The notes below the pieces were generated by a model. That model was given only the letters and a program-made list of their open reading frames with translations. It was not told where the DNA came from and made no database searches. From Thermoguttaceae bacterium (lineage in GTDB: Bacteria > Planctomycetota > Planctomycetia > Pirellulales > Thermoguttaceae): 8,196 nt of DNA. Within the stretch, counting starts at the first letter, position 1. Each line of letters begins with the position of its first letter. Positions 1 through 5,806 of the stretch are shown one piece after another. The stretch is from positions 2,706 through 10,901 of the forward strand of contig JANLFZ010000111.1 in NCBI GenBank assembly GCA_024653385.1. Direction: 5' to 3'. The position numbers were made by a program, and so were the translations under genes.

Positions 1-135
1 GGGCATCGCAGTAATGGGACGACAGCGGCCGGACCGGTTAAGATGCGCAATATGCGTGAAATAGCAAGGTGTTTCGGACGAGTTAAACCGCGCCGAGCGC
101 AACGCCAAGTCTGATGCCGACCCGGCGCTCAGACG

Positions 136-141
136 TATAAT
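136..141 (+). promoter_or_regulatory. -10 box of a sigma70-like promoter for the BON-domain gene
   Basis: A perfect TATAAT lies 46 bases before the ATG at 188, which would put the transcription start near 148 and give a leader of about 40 bases. No convincing -35 box is found at 16-18 bases upstream (113-118 reads GATGCC), and there is no TG extension, so this is half a promoter by consensus. The rest of 1-166 shows no gene that I can support. Confidence 0.45.
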
Positions 142-187
142 AGGCTCAGGGGCATCCGGGGAATCGTTGCGCCAAGGGAGTGCAGCC

Positions 188-925
188 ATGCGGTGGATTG
201 GCATCGTTGCGACGCTGGCAATGGGATTGTGCAATACCGCGTTGGGGCAGAACTATGGTGGCCCTTCCTACGGCATGTTCGGCCAGCGGACCCTTGGAGT
301 CACCCTTCAGCCGAAGCAACGCTCGATGGTTGGCGGGCTGGTGACCGGGCCCGCGGGCGAGTTCGTGGGTCGAGGCCGGGCCGTGGGGATGACGTTCAAT
401 CCTTCCCTGTGGCAATCCGAGACCGCGCAAGTGCGGCAGGCCGAGGTCCGTCAGCGTCAGATCGATGCTCGTCGGGCAGCCCAGACGCCGCCCACGCCCG
501 CGCGACCGGAGACGCCCGCCCCGGCGTCCGTCGAAACGCCAACCCCACCCGTCGAGGAGTGGTTCCGTTCGCCGAGTTCGGGCAGCGGATCGGGCGTGGA
601 AGGCCAGGCCCCCCGGGCCGCCTCTGGAGGAGGTAGTGCGACGGCGTCCGCGGCACCGCCTATGCCGCGGCCCCTGCCCGTGAGCCTCGGATTCGCGGCC
701 GGCCCGGTGAACTACGATCCGGCCGTCTCGGTGGCGGGCCTGTTGGGCCGCACCTCGCGGATCGCACGCCTCTCGCCGATCTCGGTGACCATGGAGCGCG
801 ACACGGCCGTGCTGCGGGGCCAGGTGCGCACCGCGCGCGACCGGCAGCTCGCCGAGGACCTCGTGCGCATGGAACCGGGCGTCTGGCAGGTCCGCAACGA
901 ACTGGTCGTGGGAGAAACACGCTAG
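188..925 (+). CDS. Secreted protein with C-terminal BON-like domain
   Basis: The product is 245 residues and is probably exported and periplasmic or envelope-associated. Residues 1-20 form a signal peptide: MRW, a hydrophobic stretch, then A-L-G before Q21. A Gly/Arg-rich region (about 21-75) is followed by a charged Gln/Arg stretch (79-98) and a low-complexity Pro/Thr/Ala/Ser linker (100-165). The C-terminus (about 195-242) has the BON pattern: a beta strand (ISVTMERDTAVLRG), then a helix with RTARDRQLAEDLV, then MEPGVWQVRNELVV. BON domains are known in envelope and osmotic-stress proteins, where they contact phospholipids or mediate protein attachment; the ligand here is unknown. I chose the ATG at 188 because AAGGGAG (174-180) lies 7 bases upstream; an in-frame TTG at 167 would only add seven residues before the signal peptide. 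It converges on the isomerase-like gene. It is a single-BON protein, and its exact role cannot be read from the sequence. Confidence 0.8.
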   Translation: MRWIGIVATLAMGLCNTALGQNYGGPSYGMFGQRTLGVTLQPKQRSMVGGLVTGPAGEFVGRGRAVGMTFNPSLWQSETAQVRQAEVRQRQIDARRAAQTPPTPARPETPAPASVETPTPPVEEWFRSPSSGSGSGVEGQAPRAASGGGSATASAAPPMPRPLPVSLGFAAGPVNYDPAVSVAGLLGRTSRIARLSPISVTMERDTAVLRGQVRTARDRQLAEDLVRMEPGVWQVRNELVVGETR

Positions 926-926
926 T

Positions 927-991
927 GGGTCGGGAGTCGTTTTCGCGCCGGCGACGCTGAGCCTCGCACGCGACAACACGACTCCCGCCCC
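927..991. terminator. Inverted repeat between convergent genes, candidate bidirectional terminator
   Basis: Arms at 927-940 and 978-991 match in 13 of 14 positions (core CGGGAGTCGT / ACGACTCCCG). The left arm starts immediately after the TAG of the BON-domain gene, and the right arm lies 16 bases beyond the stop of the isomerase-like gene. The loop is long (37 bases), and neither side has a clear T-tract, so this is not a textbook Rho-independent terminator. Its position between two convergent stops is the main reason for the call. Confidence 0.4.
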
Positions 992-1007
992 ACGTCGGCT
1001 GCGATCG

Positions 1008-2582
1008 TCAGGCCTCTTCGACGACCTTCATCCCGAGGGCCTTGGCCAGCTCGAACACCGGCTCCTTGACGTCGCCGTAGACGGTCACACGGTGCCAGCC
1101 CCACTGGTCCCACTCTTTCATCAGCTTGTCGATGTCGCCCTTGACCTCGACGGCCAGCTTGGTGCGGCAGGCCTTGTCCTCGTCGACGTTTTCCACCGAC
1201 TTGCCCTGGTGGAAGATGACCTCCTTACGGACCGGGTGGAATTCGACCGTGGTGGTCATGTAGCCCAGCGGCATGAGCGAGCGGATGGCCGCGCCCTTGC
1301 GGTCCTCGGAGTGGTTGCGGAGGTGGTACGGGTTGGTCGGACCCTTGGGTCCGAAGACCTTGCTCGGGGCCACGCAGTGGGCGTAGATGATCTGGTTCTT
1401 CGAGGTGTCGATGACCGGGTCGGAGATGTAACCCGGCCGCCCCACGAGGTGCGTCAGGGTGAGCATGGTCATGGCCGAGATGATATCGGCCTCGCACCCG
1501 CCCACCAGGCCGTCGTTGTTCAGTTGGTGGAAGCCCAGGCAGGGATAGGCCGTGATGTGGCCGCCGTAGAACCCGCCGAGGCAGTTGATGGTGATGCCCT
1601 GGGCGCCGTGGCGCTTGAGCATCTCTTTCATTCCCAGGTACATGGCCGCGCACTTGACGATTTCGTCGCGCGACGGCTCGATCACCCGCTCGGCGCCGCG
1701 GATCCACTGGTCGGCGCACTGGGCGGCTTGTTCCTTGTCGGCCTTCTGGTAGCACTCGTTGAGTTCCTTGAAATCGAAGGGCACGACGGTCGTGCCGAAC
1801 ACGTCGGCGATCTGCTTGTACAGCCCGCCGTGGTTGGCGCCGATGACCAGCACCTTCGATTGCTTCAGCCGCTTGAGGCATTCGCCGGGACTGACGGCCT
1901 GGACCGGGTCGGCGAGGCAGACGAGGTCGCCGGCCGGTTTGGTGTTCTTCTTGCGGGAGGCGAGCACGGCGGCGACGAACGCCTCGGCCGATCCGCCCGG
2001 CTGCTTCAGCAACTCGAAGCACCGGGCCGCGTCGGCCACGTCCTCGATGCGCGACGACGAAATGCCCCCCACCTTCAGTCCTTGGCGCCGCACCGCCGAG
2101 TAGGCGATGAGGAACTCGCCTGAGCCGCCGTACAGGTCGTCGGCGAAGATCGTGGGTTTGCCCGCCGCAGCGATCGTCTGGGGCACGCCCCCCCAACACG
2201 CCATGAGCACCACCAGGTAGCCGTCGATGTTCTTGGCCTTGTCTTCCTCGAGCAGTTTGCGGGCCTGATCGACGTTTTGGACGGTCACGGGCAGGAACTC
2301 GACGTCCGGGCAGAGCTGGACGATCTTCTCGGTGAACCGTTTCTTGGGCGGCTCGAAGTCGTAGCCGATGTTCGGCCAGATGGGACCGGTCGACGGCGTG
2401 TGCGAGAAGACCAGCCGGACCCGGGGCTTTGCCGCGGCGGCGCCCTGGGCGCTTGCCATGCCCGGTACGCTCAGTCCGGCAACGCCCGCCGCACACGCGG
2501 CGCAGCCGGCCAGGAATTTCCGGCGGCTCAGTCCGCACGAGCCGCAACCCGATCCGAAGGCAACAGGCAATTCGTGGTTCAT
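1008..2582 (-). CDS. Tat-exported L-fucose/L-arabinose isomerase-like protein
   Basis: The 524-residue product begins with a twin-arginine signal: S19-R20-R21-K-F-L, a hydrophobic stretch to about residue 42, and a likely cleavage at A43-S-A45/Q46. The mature part resembles the L-fucose isomerase fold, which interconverts aldoses and ketoses using a divalent metal. E364 (in GGCEAD) and D388 (in YISDP) lie 24 residues apart, close to the spacing of the metal-binding Glu and Asp of FucI. A C-terminal His, H497 in WGWHRVTVYGD, is a good candidate for the third ligand; H402 is another. The region from 330 (GITINCLGGFYGGH) through 362 is strongly family-like. The ATG at 2582 is preceded by GAGGA (2590-2594) with 7 bases between; an ORF start at 2657 has no such support. 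Export of an isomerase-fold protein is unusual, since the known enzymes are cytoplasmic, so substrate and even activity are uncertain. It reads away from the Uma2 gene, 115 bases downstream of it, with only a weak candidate promoter (TTGCCG-N17-TATCCT) in the gap. Confidence 0.85.
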   Translation of the reverse strand: MNHELPVAFGSGCGSCGLSRRKFLAGCAACAAGVAGLSVPGMASAQGAAAAKPRVRLVFSHTPSTGPIWPNIGYDFEPPKKRFTEKIVQLCPDVEFLPVTVQNVDQARKLLEEDKAKNIDGYLVVLMACWGGVPQTIAAAGKPTIFADDLYGGSGEFLIAYSAVRRQGLKVGGISSSRIEDVADAARCFELLKQPGGSAEAFVAAVLASRKKNTKPAGDLVCLADPVQAVSPGECLKRLKQSKVLVIGANHGGLYKQIADVFGTTVVPFDFKELNECYQKADKEQAAQCADQWIRGAERVIEPSRDEIVKCAAMYLGMKEMLKRHGAQGITINCLGGFYGGHITAYPCLGFHQLNNDGLVGGCEADIISAMTMLTLTHLVGRPGYISDPVIDTSKNQIIYAHCVAPSKVFGPKGPTNPYHLRNHSEDRKGAAIRSLMPLGYMTTTVEFHPVRKEVIFHQGKSVENVDEDKACRTKLAVEVKGDIDKLMKEWDQWGWHRVTVYGDVKEPVFELAKALGMKVVEEA

Positions 2583-2697
2583 TTCGTGGTCCTCGCGCAA
2601 ATGGCAACGGTCTGGATACACGACCGGCAGGATAATGGATCGGCGTCCGCGCGGCAAGCATGCGCGAGCGAATCGCGAGTGGACTCCGCTGGCCCGT

Positions 2698-3312
2698 TCA
2701 GGCGAGCCACGCGCGTCCGCTTTCGGGATGCACCACGCGGATTTGCGGCCGGGGCTCGGCGGGAACCAACTCGAACTCCAAAGGAAGCACCCGGCTCGGA
2801 AGCACCCCGCCCGAGGCGAGCGACGACTCGCCGACCCGCACGAGCGATCCTTCCTGGTGGCGATAGAGTTCCAGCCCCCAGGGCTGGCGTTCGATCATCA
2901 ACAACTCGCGCACCCCGATGCGCGAATAGAAAGGTATCTTCTCTCGCGTCAGATCGCCGGGACTGATGACCTCGATCAGAAAATCGGCCGCGCCGCGCCA
3001 GTGCGTACCGCAATTCGCCGCCGCGGTGTTCTGAAGGAAGACCGCCACGTCGGGAACCCGGTAATCCTGCTCCCAATCGCCTTGGAAGCCGGCGAGGTTG
3101 ACACCCGGCAACACCACTCCCAGCCCCGGGCGCCGAATGGCCTCTCCCAACGCCATCAACAGGTCCGCGACGATCATCTGGTGTTCGTTCGTGGGCGACG
3201 GCGACATGACGTACACTCCGTCCCAAACCTCGTCGTGATGATCGGTGCCCGCGGCCCGCCGCTCGTCGCGCAGGCGTTCTTCCAAGGTTGCATCGGTGAT
3301 CAGCGTGGCCAT
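2698..3312 (-). CDS. Uma2-family (DUF820) putative PD-(D/E)XK endonuclease
   Basis: This 204-residue protein matches the Uma2 family in length and motif order. The family has a restriction-endonuclease-like fold, but its cellular role is not established. Visible marks are EVWDGVYVMSPSP (28-40), RVPDVAVF (86-92) with D88, DFLIEVISPGDLTREK (110-125) with E114 and K125, and GVRELLMIE (133-141). D88, E114 and K125 correspond to the D-ExK-type active site, so the core looks intact. The ATG at 3312 has GAGGA (3321-3325) 8 bases upstream, and a promoter candidate lies at 3362-3390. An upstream in-frame TTG at 3390 would add 26 residues that do not look like the family. The gene stands alone between the isomerase-like and dehydrogenase genes, with gaps of 115 and 195 bases. 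Uma2 genes are typically dispersed singletons, so the neighbours say little about its job. Confidence 0.88.
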   Translation of the reverse strand: MATLITDATLEERLRDERRAAGTDHHDEVWDGVYVMSPSPTNEHQMIVADLLMALGEAIRRPGLGVVLPGVNLAGFQGDWEQDYRVPDVAVFLQNTAAANCGTHWRGAADFLIEVISPGDLTREKIPFYSRIGVRELLMIERQPWGLELYRHQEGSLVRVGESSLASGGVLPSRVLPLEFELVPAEPRPQIRVVHPESGRAWLA

Positions 3313-3355
3313 GATGGGAGTCCTCACCGCGAGTTGGACTGCGGGAGCGTCACTC

Positions 3356-3390
3356 TCTGATATTATCCCCCCGATCAGATACCTCAGCAA
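3356..3390 (-). promoter_or_regulatory. Candidate promoter of the Uma2 gene with overlapping palindrome
   Basis: On the minus strand, TTGCTG (3385-3390) and GATAAT (3362-3367) are separated by exactly 17 bases, giving an expected start near 3355 and a leader of about 43 bases before the ATG at 3312. A 6+6 palindrome, TCTGAT (3356-3361) and ATCAGA (3374-3379), brackets the -10 box and could be an operator. The -35 box matches consensus only in its TTG, so the call depends mainly on the -10 box and the spacing. Confidence 0.45.
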
Positions 3391-3412
3391 GGTCGGTCCA
3401 TGTGGGGCCTTT

Positions 3413-3433
3413 GTGCCACGTGATTGGCTGCCG
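3413..3433 (-). repeat. Partial fourth copy of the palindromic repeat, inverted beside copy 1
   Basis: Read on the minus strand this segment is CGGCAGC, seven spacer bases, then GTGGCAC. It therefore repeats the head of the element at 3449-3470 (CGGCAGC, spacer, GTGGCAC) in the opposite orientation. GCTGCCG at 3427-3433 pairs perfectly with CGGCAGC at 3448-3454 across a 14-base loop, and GTGCCAC (3413-3419) pairs with GTGGCAC (3464-3470). The similarity to the family stops after the GTGGCAC. Confidence 0.5.
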
Positions 3434-3448
3434 CAAAAGGTCGGTGCC

Positions 3449-3508
3449 GGCAGCGGTCAAGAAGTGGCACACCGTCCGGGCGACCTCCCAGAATCGTGCA
3501 ATCTCGTT
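3449..3508 (+). repeat. Palindromic repeat family, copy 1
   Basis: This 60-base unit matches the reverse complement of 5484-5543 in 54 of 60 positions without gaps, and matches 5585-5626 with one 13-base deletion. Its conserved blocks are GCAGCGGTCAAG, GTGGCAC and CTCCCAGAATCGTGCAA. It ends in CTCGTT, inside the TAA stop codon (3508-3510) of the dehydrogenase gene, so it fills the space just downstream of that gene. Confidence 0.75.
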
Positions 3509-4632
3509 TAGGTCCAGCGGCCCAGGGCGGCGGAGCGGCGCAGCGCCTCCATGAGGCGCTGGACGCGGATGCCTTGCTCCAGCCCGGGCTCGGCCTTGCG
3601 CCCGGCAGCGATCGATTCGAGAAACGCGGCCAGGCAAGCGACGTGGCTGCGGATCCAGCCGATGGTGGCCTTTGGGCTGGGGAAGCTGGCGGCGGGGGCC
3701 GGATAGCGCTGGCCGCAGTCGATGCGGGTCCAGCCCCGCAGGCCGCCCTGAGGACGGTCCGGCGCGGTGGCGTCGTGGAAGTCGAGGTGGTGGGGGTCGG
3801 TGAGATTGAACCGGATCGCGCCGTCCGAGCCGTGGATCTCCAGGCGGATTTCGTCCTCCGTGCCCGAGGCGACGAAGATCGCCTCGATCGTGCCCAACGC
3901 GCCGGACCGCACGCGCGCCAGGGCCATCACGCAGTCCTCGGTGTCGACGCGCTCCATGCGCGCCGGGTCGCCGGCCGAGGGCCGCTCGGGCCAGGCGATG
4001 TGGGTGGCAGCCATGACCGAGTCGATCGGGCCGATAAGCCAGTCGATCAGGTCGAGCACATGGGAAGCCAGGTCGGCGATCACGCCGCCGCCGGCCGCGG
4101 CCGACAGCTTCCACCGTAGCGGCGCCCGAGGGTCGGCGCTGCCGCCGTGCAGGTATGCCGTGCGGAACGAAAGAACCTTGCCCAGGCGCCCCTCGTCGAT
4201 CAGTTGCTTCGCCCGCATCGTCGCGGGGAAAAAGCGGTTCTGGAAAGTCATCTGGGCGATGCCGCCGTAGTGGGCCAGGGCGGCGGCGACCTCCTCGGCC
4301 TCGTCGAGCGTGGCCACCAGCGGCTTGTCGCAGTAGATGTGCTTGCCGTGCCGCATCGCCGAAAGCAGCGCGTCCTTGTGCAGGTGGTTCGGCGTGCACA
4401 CGTGGACGATGTCGATCTCGGGATTCTCGGTCACGGCGCGAGGGTCGGTGCCGGCCTCGACCCCCAGCATCCGGCGGGCCTTCTCGGCGGTCTCGGGACG
4501 GCTGGTCACCACGCGCGTCACCCGGGCATCGAGCGGCACGGGATCATAGTAGAACGGCAAGGTCGCGTATCCGAACGCATGTACCTTGCCGATGAACCCG
4601 AATCCCAGAATGCCGACGCGGTAAATTCTCAC
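3508..4632 (-). CDS. Gfo/Idh/MocA-family NAD(P)-dependent oxidoreductase
   Basis: The 374-residue protein has the two-domain structure of this family, which oxidises or reduces sugars, inositols and related compounds with NAD(P). The Rossmann fold starts at residue 6 with VGILGFGFIG (GxGxxG). Other marks are VCTPNHLH (78-85), then C101-D-K103-P-L, the family's (E/D)KP motif, with K103 catalytic. GGGVIADLASHVLDLIDWL (181-199) supplies the D187-xxx-H191 catalytic pair. The length is normal. The start is a GTG at 4632, supported by AGGAG (4641-4645) 8 bases upstream; no ATG fits as well. No signal peptide is seen, so it is probably cytoplasmic. The exact substrate cannot be read from the sequence. 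The stop codon runs straight into repeat copy 1. A 69-base palindrome (4683-4751) occupies most of the 5' gap, so the promoter may overlap it. It shares no overlap or tight spacing with its neighbours and is probably its own transcription unit. Confidence 0.93.
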   Translation of the reverse strand: MRIYRVGILGFGFIGKVHAFGYATLPFYYDPVPLDARVTRVVTSRPETAEKARRMLGVEAGTDPRAVTENPEIDIVHVCTPNHLHKDALLSAMRHGKHIYCDKPLVATLDEAEEVAAALAHYGGIAQMTFQNRFFPATMRAKQLIDEGRLGKVLSFRTAYLHGGSADPRAPLRWKLSAAAGGGVIADLASHVLDLIDWLIGPIDSVMAATHIAWPERPSAGDPARMERVDTEDCVMALARVRSGALGTIEAIFVASGTEDEIRLEIHGSDGAIRFNLTDPHHLDFHDATAPDRPQGGLRGWTRIDCGQRYPAPAASFPSPKATIGWIRSHVACLAAFLESIAAGRKAEPGLEQGIRVQRLMEALRRSAALGRWT

Positions 4633-4682
4633 GCAAGGGACTCCTACTTCTTGGGCGTCTTCGTCTGGGGAGACCTGTAATT

Positions 4683-4751
4683 GTTCACATGCCGGGGACA
4701 GCCCGATTCTCGCGCTCCTTTGTCGCCAGAATCGGGATAGTCCCCGTGAAC
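4683..4751. repeat. 69-base imperfect palindrome, REP-like
   Basis: Three nested stems are visible: GTTCAC/GTGAAC (4683-4688, 4746-4751), GGGGAC/GTCCCC (4694-4699, 4740-4745) and CCCGATTCT/AGAATCGGG (4702-4710, 4728-4736), with a 17-base centre. The left arm has five extra bases (4689-4693) between its first and second stems. The palindrome fills the space between the dehydrogenase start and the stop of the upstream minus-strand gene. GGGGAC...GTCCCC palindromes with nearby GTTCAC are of the type dispersed in some bacterial genomes, but I cannot count copies from one window. Confidence 0.7.
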
Positions 4752-4753
4752 GG

Positions 4754-5485
4754 TTACGGAGATCTTGTATCTCGTTCCCATCGATCTAATGAGAGAGCAA
4801 GGGCGCTTGCGCTTCCTTGCTCTCTCACGTTTTCCCAACTTATTGTTTTGCTGGCCCTTAGCATGGTTCCCAGCGCGTCGAGCAACTCTGCCAGGGCCGC
4901 CTGGCGCTGGGCGTCTTCGGTGTCGGGCCGCGAGCAGCGGATCTTGACGAAATGGTCCCGGTGGACCGTCAGGTAAAGGTCCGACACGAGCTTCTCGTCC
5001 CCCCGCGCGATGCGGAAGCGGGCGTGGTGCGCACGGGGGGCGTCGGGCGAGCGGCCCAGTCGCGCCTCCCCCTGGCTCAGCTCCTCGACCGACTGGTAGA
5101 GACCCTGGCGCCTGGCCGCGTGCACGTCGCCCTTGGCCCGCTCGAATTGATCGCGCACGACAGGCGCCCCGAGGTCGTCGGGAATCGAGCGAAGCCCGGC
5201 GTTGTAGACGTACACATCAACCCGGATGTTCAGCGGTGAACCGTATCGGACCGAGTACCCCAGGGCCTTGCGGTCGAAAAGGTGAGGCGGGTCTTGGCGG
5301 CTCCACCCGCGGACGTTGGGCCAGGCCAAGCGTGGCCCGAAAGCAGCGGCCGGTTCGGCCTGTGCCGGGGGCCCCCCCGCAGGCAAGGCTGGACGCGGTT
5401 TGACCGCCGCGGCGCCCAAGACACCGGTTCCGGCGCCGCCTGCCCACGCGGCCACGAGACCGAGGAGGGCCACGCCGATCCTCAA
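4754..5485 (-). CDS. Secreted protein of unknown function
   Basis: I do not recognise a named family. From the TTG at 5485 the product is 243 residues, with an N-terminal signal peptide (MRIGVALLGLVAAWAGG..., likely cut near residue 27) and a Pro/Ala-rich stretch (28-50). The core (about 75-208) looks like a real compact domain: LGYSVRYGSP, IRVDVYVYNAGL, IPDDLG, GLYQSVEELSQGE, APRAHHARF, then SDLYLTVHRDHFVKIR, with alternating strands and a final helix to about 208. The tail (about 210-243) is encoded by a hairpin-bearing sequence and is probably not part of the conserved domain; a +1 shift there would meet a TAA within about three codons. The start is uncertain. The TTG at 5485 keeps an Arg in the n-region but lacks an SD. 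The GTG at 5473 has GAGGA 5 bases upstream. An ATG at 5647 would read through two repeat copies. A promoter candidate at 5719-5747 drives it divergently from argB. Confidence 0.65.
   Translation of the reverse strand: MRIGVALLGLVAAWAGGAGTGVLGAAAVKPRPALPAGGPPAQAEPAAAFGPRLAWPNVRGWSRQDPPHLFDRKALGYSVRYGSPLNIRVDVYVYNAGLRSIPDDLGAPVVRDQFERAKGDVHAARRQGLYQSVEELSQGEARLGRSPDAPRAHHARFRIARGDEKLVSDLYLTVHRDHFVKIRCSRPDTEDAQRQAALAELLDALGTMLRASKTISWENVREQGSASALALSLDRWERDTRSP
4790..4827. repeat. Perfect 13-bp-stem hairpin inside the 3' end of a reading frame
   Basis: T-GAGAGAGCAAGG (4790-4802) pairs perfectly with CCTTGCTCTCTC-A (4815-4827) around a 12-base loop that itself contains GCGCTTGCGC. It falls inside the last 34 codons of the secreted-protein frame. 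On the plus strand it is followed by a short TTTT; on the minus strand, the sense strand of both flanking genes, no T-run follows. It is therefore not called a terminator. Confidence 0.65.
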
Positions 5486-5543
5486 CGAGATTGCATGATT
5501 CTGGGAGGTCGCCGGGACGGGGTGGCGCTGCTTGACCGCTGCC
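5484..5543 (-). repeat. Palindromic repeat family, copy 2
   Basis: This is the reverse-complement counterpart of 3449-3508, with 6 mismatches in 60 bases and no gaps. Its tail (CTCGTT) overlaps the possible TTG start of the secreted-protein gene, just as copy 1 ends at a stop codon. With copy 1 it forms inward-facing inverted repeats around a 2.1-kb segment holding the dehydrogenase and secreted-protein genes. No transposase lies between them. Confidence 0.75.
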
Positions 5544-5584
5544 ACGACTCGCTTTCTCCGATCCGAGAACGCCTTCCCGCCCGT

Positions 5585-5626
5585 GGTCAAGCGGTGGCAC
5601 GCTCCCAAGATGGTGCAACTCGATTT
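5585..5626 (+). repeat. Palindromic repeat family, copy 3 (short form)
   Basis: The copy carries GGTCAAG, GTGGCAC, CTCCCA, GTGCAA and a TTT end in the same order as copy 1, but lacks 13 bases between GTGGCAC and CTCCCA and differs elsewhere. It faces copy 2 head to head across about 40 bases; CTTGACC (5531-5537) and GGTCAAG (5585-5591) pair perfectly. In a minus-strand leader transcript the two copies could fold together. Confidence 0.6.
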
Positions 5627-5718
5627 GGCGCGCGCCGGCATCCGCATCGCGACTGCCTGTCGGAGCCCACTTCCAGATGGCCGGCCTTGCGAACCGGCCG
5701 TTTCCGTGCGTCGATGGC

Positions 5719-5747
5719 ACCATAGCGGAGCGGAGTTCGGCGGTCAA
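5719..5747 (-). promoter_or_regulatory. Candidate divergent promoter for the secreted-protein gene
   Basis: On the minus strand, TTGACC (5742-5747, 5 of 6 consensus) and TATGGT (5719-5724, 4 of 6) are exactly 17 bases apart. Transcription would start near 5712 and run through repeat copies 3 and 2 before the gene, giving a leader of over 220 bases. Its -35 box lies 18 bases from the -35 box of the argB promoter, back to back. Confidence 0.45.
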
Positions 5748-5765
5748 GAGGCGGGAATGCCCACG

Positions 5766-5794
5766 TTGACATTCGGCATGTAGACATTTACAAT
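5766..5794 (+). promoter_or_regulatory. Near-consensus sigma70 promoter of the arg genes
   Basis: TTGACA (5766-5771) is a perfect -35 box, and TACAAT (5789-5794) is one base from TATAAT, with the optimal 17-base spacer. Transcription should start near 5801, about 73 bases before the argB start codon. This is the strongest promoter match in the window and points to vigorous expression of argB and argD. Confidence 0.8.
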
Positions 5795-5806
5795 AATGGG
5801 TTTCCC

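Noticed and set aside
160..190. Weak likeness of the BON-gene leader to the repeat family (TTGC, GGGAG blocks)
   Set aside because: Only short blocks match, with several gaps; the GGGAG is better explained as the ribosome-binding site.
146..979. Long minus-strand ORF opposite the BON-domain gene
   Set aside because: Arg/Gly/His-rich composition typical of the antisense frame of a high-GC gene; the plus-strand gene has a signal peptide, an SD and a domain.
2582..2657. Upstream start giving the isomerase-like protein 25 more residues
   Set aside because: It would place a charged segment before the Tat signal and has no SD, whereas the ATG at 2582 has GAGGA at good spacing.
1225..2661. 478-codon minus-strand ORF overlapping the isomerase-like gene
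   Set aside because: It is the shifted frame of the same gene, rich in Arg and Pro, with no recognisable motifs.
3389..3445. Nine-base direct repeat AAGGTCGGT (3389-3397 and 3437-3445), possible target-site duplication
   Set aside because: The 39 bases between hold only part of the palindromic repeat and no element ends; a match of this length can arise by chance in such GC-rich DNA.
3350..4399. 349-codon minus-strand ORF overlapping the dehydrogenase gene
   Set aside because: Shadow frame of the dehydrogenase; its last part merely reads through repeat copy 1.
5486..5647. N-terminal extension of the secreted-protein frame to an ATG at 5647
   Set aside because: The added codons are translated from two repeat copies, one in each orientation, and they would bury the signal peptide.
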